A stretch of 64,000 nt of DNA from Bacteroidota bacterium (GTDB lineage Bacteria > Bacteroidota > Ignavibacteria > Palsa-1295), in assembly GCA_030706745.1 (NCBI GenBank), contig JAUZNX010000003.1, positions 62,001 to 126,000 on the forward strand, read 5' to 3'. The first letter of the stretch is position 1; every line of letters begins with the position of its first letter. The notes beneath the pieces were generated by a model. The model did no database searches and was not told the origin of the DNA. It saw only the letters and a program-made list of their open reading frames with translations. The translations under genes and the position numbers were made by a program. Of the stretch, positions 60,749-64,000 are shown in pieces.

Positions 60749-62034
60749 TTGGGAAGAACATAAAGCGCGACCGAGCGCTCATGAACAAGATACCGGCGCG
60801 CGGCGTCTCGAAGTTCATCGGCACTGATCGACCGGTAGATCTCAAGCTCGCGATTTACCTGAGCGGTGTCCCGCTTGAAAACATAAGCGCGCTGGAGTGT
60901 ATCGGCCCTCCTGCCCTGCTCGCTACGGCCAGTAACCAAGCTCATTTCCACTCGATTCTTTACTTTCTCAAGCTCGGCATCCGAGACCAGATCATCTTTC
61001 ACTTTTTGAATCTCTGTCCAGATCGCAGCCTCCACTTCCGTAGGTGTGCTGTTTGGCTGAACTTTGGCACTTACGACGAACGCGCCGGATTTTTCCAGTG
61101 AATAATTAAATGCTTCAGTCTCGCGGGCAATTTGACGGCGATAAACCAACTCCCGGTACAGCCGGCTGCTACGTCCTGTGTCGAGAACGTGTCCAAGCAA
61201 ATCAAGTACGTATTCATCATGATGAAAGACTGGTGCGGAGCGCCAGCCAATGTGAACGGCGGCCAGCCTTACAGTATCTTCCATTGTAAGATGAATGGAC
61301 CCTGCGATGTCCTCGATCGCCTGGATTGGCCGCACGATGTCTTCACCTTTGGGAATACCTCCGAAATACCTGTCGATCAAATGCCGGGCTTCGGCCTCAT
61401 CAAATGAGCCGCTGAGTGCAAGCGAGCAATTGTTCGGCTTATAGTACGTGCTATGAAAAGCGCGGACCTCGTCAATCGTTGAACGGTCGAGGTGCTCCAT
61501 CGAGCCAATCGTAATCCAATTATATCCGCTCGTTGGAAAGACGTGGCGCATCAACGTTTCCCAAACCGAGCCATATGGACGATTCTTGTAACGTTGTCGC
61601 CATTCTTCCTTGACGACATCACGCTGGTTCTCGAAATTCTCCACAGTCACGTTGAGCGCAAGCATGCGATCGCTTTCCAGCCAGAGGGCCAACGCTAGGT
61701 CACTTGAGGGTAGCGTTTGGAAGTAATTAGTTCGGTCGACACTTGTGGTAGCGTTCAACAGCCCACCGGCTTGCTGAATATATTTGAAGTGCTCGGTCTT
61801 ACCCACATTGCGGGAACCCTGAAACATCATATGCTCGAAGAGATGGGCAAATCCGGTTCGCGTAGGATCCTCATCCTTCGATCCGATATGATACCAGAGG
61901 TTTGTAGTCACCAGTGGCACACCAGTCGAGCGTGCCAGGATCACGTGAAGTCCGTTATCGAGGTCGTACTCGCTGAACGGAATGGAAGCGGCCCGGGATG
62001 GGGCCGCAGAAATCAAATTCTCGGACTGCATCAA
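60745..62034 (-). CDS. M16-family zinc metallopeptidase (active type)
   Basis: 429 aa. Zinc motif HLFEH in TGFAHLFEHMMFQGSRNVGK, downstream Glu in ENFENQRDVVKEEWRQRYKN, and C-terminal half AAVHIGWRSAPVFHHDEYVL with LLGHVLDTGRSSRLYRELVY. It is about as similar to the next M16 gene as expected for paralogues in a heterodimer. It is coupled by ATGA overlaps both to the SurA-like gene upstream and to the next M16 downstream, so the four are a single translational unit. Confidence 0.93.
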   Translation of the reverse strand: MMQSENLISAAPSRAASIPFSEYDLDNGLHVILARSTGVPLVTTNLWYHIGSKDEDPTRTGFAHLFEHMMFQGSRNVGKTEHFKYIQQAGGLLNATTSVDRTNYFQTLPSSDLALALWLESDRMLALNVTVENFENQRDVVKEEWRQRYKNRPYGSVWETLMRHVFPTSGYNWITIGSMEHLDRSTIDEVRAFHSTYYKPNNCSLALSGSFDEAEARHLIDRYFGGIPKGEDIVRPIQAIEDIAGSIHLTMEDTVRLAAVHIGWRSAPVFHHDEYVLDLLGHVLDTGRSSRLYRELVYRRQIARETEAFNYSLEKSGAFVVSAKVQPNSTPTEVEAAIWTEIQKVKDDLVSDAELEKVKNRVEMSLVTGRSEQGRRADTLQRAYVFKRDTAQVNRELEIYRSISADELRDAARRYLVHERSVALYVLPK

Positions 62035-63365
62035 TAATATTGGGCGAGGTCGTGAATGCTAATATATACGGTCTTTCGCGCAGCCGCCAACCATTTGGCA
62101 GCTTCCTGCGACTGCTTCCATTGGATCGCGGCTGCCTCAAGATCGCGGTAATCCTCATCGAGAGATACTTTGTGCTCAGGTATATGGCGGAGGACCTTGA
62201 CGATCTGCCAGCCGGTCCGGTTGCCAGAGTAGGCAATCTTGACGGGATGGCATACTTCACCTTCCTTGAGAGAATCAACCACCGCGCGTTGCTCTGCTGC
62301 AAGATCCTCGAGCCGAATGCGGCCCAGCGATCCTCCGAAGGACCGCGTTTCGGGATCGTCCGAATAGGTCGATGCCAACTTGGCGAAGTCTTCACCATTC
62401 ATCGCACGCGCGCGAATCAACTCCAGCGAATCACGAGCAGCCGCCTCGTCCACCGAACTTACGGTTGGCTTAATCAGGATCTGCGCGACATGAATCTCTT
62501 CACCACGACGCTCCAGCAGCTTAATAATGTGATAGCCTTGCTCGGTTGTCACTACGTTGGAGACTTCACCAGGCTTTAGCGCAAATGCCGCCTCCTCGAA
62601 TGCCGGGAGGAACGTCCCGCGGGGAAAAAATGCACCAAGATCACCGCCACTCGCTGCCGTGCTGTGTTGTGAATACCTACGAGCCAACTCCGCAAAGTCT
62701 GCTCCGTGATGCAGAGAATCGACGAGCGATCGCGCAAACGCGAGCGACCGTTGCTTTTGATCGCCCTGCGGTGTGATCAGCTTCACGATCGTTGCCAATT
62801 CCACACCTGCGCCAACCGTTGGCAGCGAATCCTTATAAAGATTATAGAACTCGGCCACATCTTGTCGGGAGACATTCTGTACCCGTGGCATCGACTTCTC
62901 TTGCTCTTTCTGAACGAGTATTGTTTCGCGAGTTCGGTCTCGAATGCTAGGCGTGGACTTCAACTCGGATATTGACTGGCCAAATGCCTTCTCTACTGCG
63001 GACTCACTGCCAAACCGCGCAACATAGCTTTTGATCCGTTGGTCGAGTGCTTGATCGATCTCCGCATCCGTTACCGTGATGGAGTCTTCATCGGCCTTGG
63101 CGAGCGCTACCTTTTGGTCGATCTCCATATCGAGAATCTGGCGACGCAAACGCATCATGCTATCAGCTGGCATCTCAGCCATGCCGCGCTGCATAACGAA
63201 GAGCTGCGCCTGCGCCTCAATCGAAGACTTCAAAATGGGATGCCTGCCGACGACCGCAACAACGGCATCGAGCCTCTGACCTTCCTTAAGAGTGACTGGT
63301 GCCTGGGCCGCCGCTCGAATGGTAAGACCGAAGAAAATCAGGAGAAAGAAACGACTGAATCTCAT
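62031..63365 (-). CDS. SurA-like periplasmic peptidyl-prolyl isomerase
   Basis: 444 aa. Signal peptide MRFSRFFLLIFFGLTIRAAA. The SurA N-terminal chaperone-like part (LDAVVAVVGRHPILKSSIEA, LRRQILDMEIDQKVALAKA) is followed by two parvulin domains. Parvulin 1 has FAELARRYSQHSTAASGGDL, GAFFPRGTFLPAFEEAAFAL and VVTTEQGYHIIKLLERRG. Parvulin 2 has VAQILIKP, FAKLASTYSDDPETRSFGGS and a divergent end. SurA chaperones unfolded outer-membrane proteins through the periplasm, which suits a genome with many barrels. It leads the M16 operon; promoter DNA lies between it and the terminator to its right. Confidence 0.85.
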   Translation of the reverse strand: MRFSRFFLLIFFGLTIRAAAQAPVTLKEGQRLDAVVAVVGRHPILKSSIEAQAQLFVMQRGMAEMPADSMMRLRRQILDMEIDQKVALAKADEDSITVTDAEIDQALDQRIKSYVARFGSESAVEKAFGQSISELKSTPSIRDRTRETILVQKEQEKSMPRVQNVSRQDVAEFYNLYKDSLPTVGAGVELATIVKLITPQGDQKQRSLAFARSLVDSLHHGADFAELARRYSQHSTAASGGDLGAFFPRGTFLPAFEEAAFALKPGEVSNVVTTEQGYHIIKLLERRGEEIHVAQILIKPTVSSVDEAAARDSLELIRARAMNGEDFAKLASTYSDDPETRSFGGSLGRIRLEDLAAEQRAVVDSLKEGEVCHPVKIAYSGNRTGWQIVKVLRHIPEHKVSLDEDYRDLEAAAIQWKQSQEAAKWLAAARKTVYISIHDLAQYY

Positions 63366-63588
63366 AGTTAAAATTGCAACTGAGTGGAAGTCTTTCGGCG
63401 GCGGCTTAGTTCAGACATTATTTTTTCATTGGGGAACTGTCATTCCATCTTCACCAAAACGTCTAGCCGGCAGAAGGCTGACAAGGCTAGCTGGGGGCTT
63501 CGCGAGTTCCTGCGCGCTCGGTTATTGAAGCGAAAAAGAAAAGGCCGGTAGCGATTGAGCTCCGGCCTTCAAAAATAACCTGCAAGCT
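63366..63588. promoter_or_regulatory. Intergenic region with promoter and terminator
   Basis: It holds the promoter for the SurA-like operon (minus strand) near 63370-63430 and the terminator hairpin of the next gene at its right end. CATTATTTTTTCATTGG (63417-63433) is an A/T-rich stretch in the promoter half. No gene is seen. Confidence 0.4.
63541..63569 (-). terminator. Intrinsic terminator after the partial PPIase gene
   Basis: AAGGCCGG and CCGGCCTT form an 8-bp perfect stem with a 13-nt loop; on the minus strand it is followed by TTTTCTTTTTCG. It lies 20 bp after the stop of the gene that runs off the window's right edge. Confidence 0.75.
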
Positions 63589-64000
63589 CTACTTCACGAC
63601 TGCGCTTTGGTCAGGTGTTTGGCCGTGCTGTTTCTGCCACTCGGAAGTGATCAGATGCTCGTTAATCTGCCGACCGTACTTGGTTCGGAGTTCCTCGACC
63701 CACTGTTGCCGCAGCTCATTGGCCCGATCATCCTGATACTGGCTGGCGACTTCCTGCCGGGCCTCCTCGAAGGTCTTCATGTGAACGGGCTCCCGCTTGT
63801 TCAGGCGGACAATCGAATAGCCCCCCTGGAACGCAAACGGCTCCTTAATTTCATCGGTCACGAAGTCGAATGCGCGCCGCGCCAGTTCGTTCTCGTCCTT
63901 CATCAGCAAACCCCAATGTCCAGCTTTTGCCTTGAAACCAGGGCGCTCCGTGTATTGCTTCGCGATTGTATCGAAGTTCTCGCCGGCCATGACGCGCTTG
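63589..64000 (-). CDS. Parvulin-type peptidyl-prolyl isomerase, C-terminal part (cut by window)
   Basis: The frame is open to the right end, so the start is outside; about 137 residues are visible. The C-terminal end of a parvulin domain can be read: AGENFDTIAKQYTERPGFKA, GHWGLLMKDENELARRAFDF and FQGGYSIVRLNKREP (the GGY...L element). A helical tail follows (ARQEVASQYQDDRANELRQQ) typical of SurA/PpiD-like proteins after the catalytic domain. It is probably an envelope folding catalyst like its neighbour but transcribed separately, since a terminator follows. Confidence 0.8.
   Translation of the reverse strand, partial: KRVMAGENFDTIAKQYTERPGFKAKAGHWGLLMKDENELARRAFDFVTDEIKEPFAFQGGYSIVRLNKREPVHMKTFEEARQEVASQYQDDRANELRQQWVEELRTKYGRQINEHLITSEWQKQHGQTPDQSAVVK

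Overview
The window looks like a chromosomal segment of a Chlorobi-related Bacteroidota bacterium, most like the Candidatus Kapabacteria lineage. This is an inference from gene content. Four exported proteins end in type IX secretion (T9SS) sorting domains. DUF3098- and DUF3078-type proteins occur, start codons often lack a Shine-Dalgarno sequence, and TATCTTTG boxes matching the Bacteroidota -7 element are present. No rRNA, tRNA or CRISPR array was found.

Layout. 1-3.8 kb: the end of a STAND/NACHT ATPase, a translationally coupled TPR protein and a ferritin-like protein. 3.9-7.6 kb: secreted and outer-membrane proteins, one with a T9SS tail. 7.6-12.7 kb: ruvC, the squalene pair hpnC-hpnD, and heme A/oxidase genes (ctaA, ctaB, a subunit III-like protein). 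12.7-20.8 kb: an ABC exporter, a GT2 enzyme with a huge Arg/Glu-rich extension, a GT9 enzyme, small envelope proteins and ffh. 20.8-25.7 kb: an accessory island built round a type IIG restriction-modification enzyme, with duplicated pieces of its 3' end and two cargo genes. 26.3-27.8 kb: rpsP-rimM and a DUF3098 protein. 28-41.6 kb: a minus-strand polysaccharide locus containing a WbpB/WbpE/WbpD-like set and a T9SS cargo gene. 41.6-49.9 kb: a heme-motif porin, then nusA-infB-rbfA-truB-ribF. 50-54 kb: secreted proteins, an orphan C-protein-like regulator, a repeat-rich gap and an RlpA-like protein. 54-64 kb: a DUF3078 barrel, then an envelope proteolysis/folding operon (SurA-like, three M16 proteins, MoxR ATPase, T9SS subtilase).

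Themes. Much of the window serves the envelope: polysaccharide synthesis, T9SS cargo, periplasmic folding and proteolysis. The WbpB/E/D-like enzymes could make the di-amino sugar that anchors T9SS cargo to LPS in relatives such as Porphyromonas.

The most unusual signals are these. (1) The type IIG gene's 3' end occurs three times as about 110-155 bp direct repeats, with a membrane-anchored protein and a GxxExxY nuclease-like gene lying between the copies. (2) The GxxExxY reading frame exactly fills the space between two 40-bp direct repeats. (3) A double-palindrome element is inserted in frame inside the type IIG enzyme, and a related copy lies 28 kb away between genes. (4) A second kind of double palindrome has become the C-terminus of a T9SS cargo protein.
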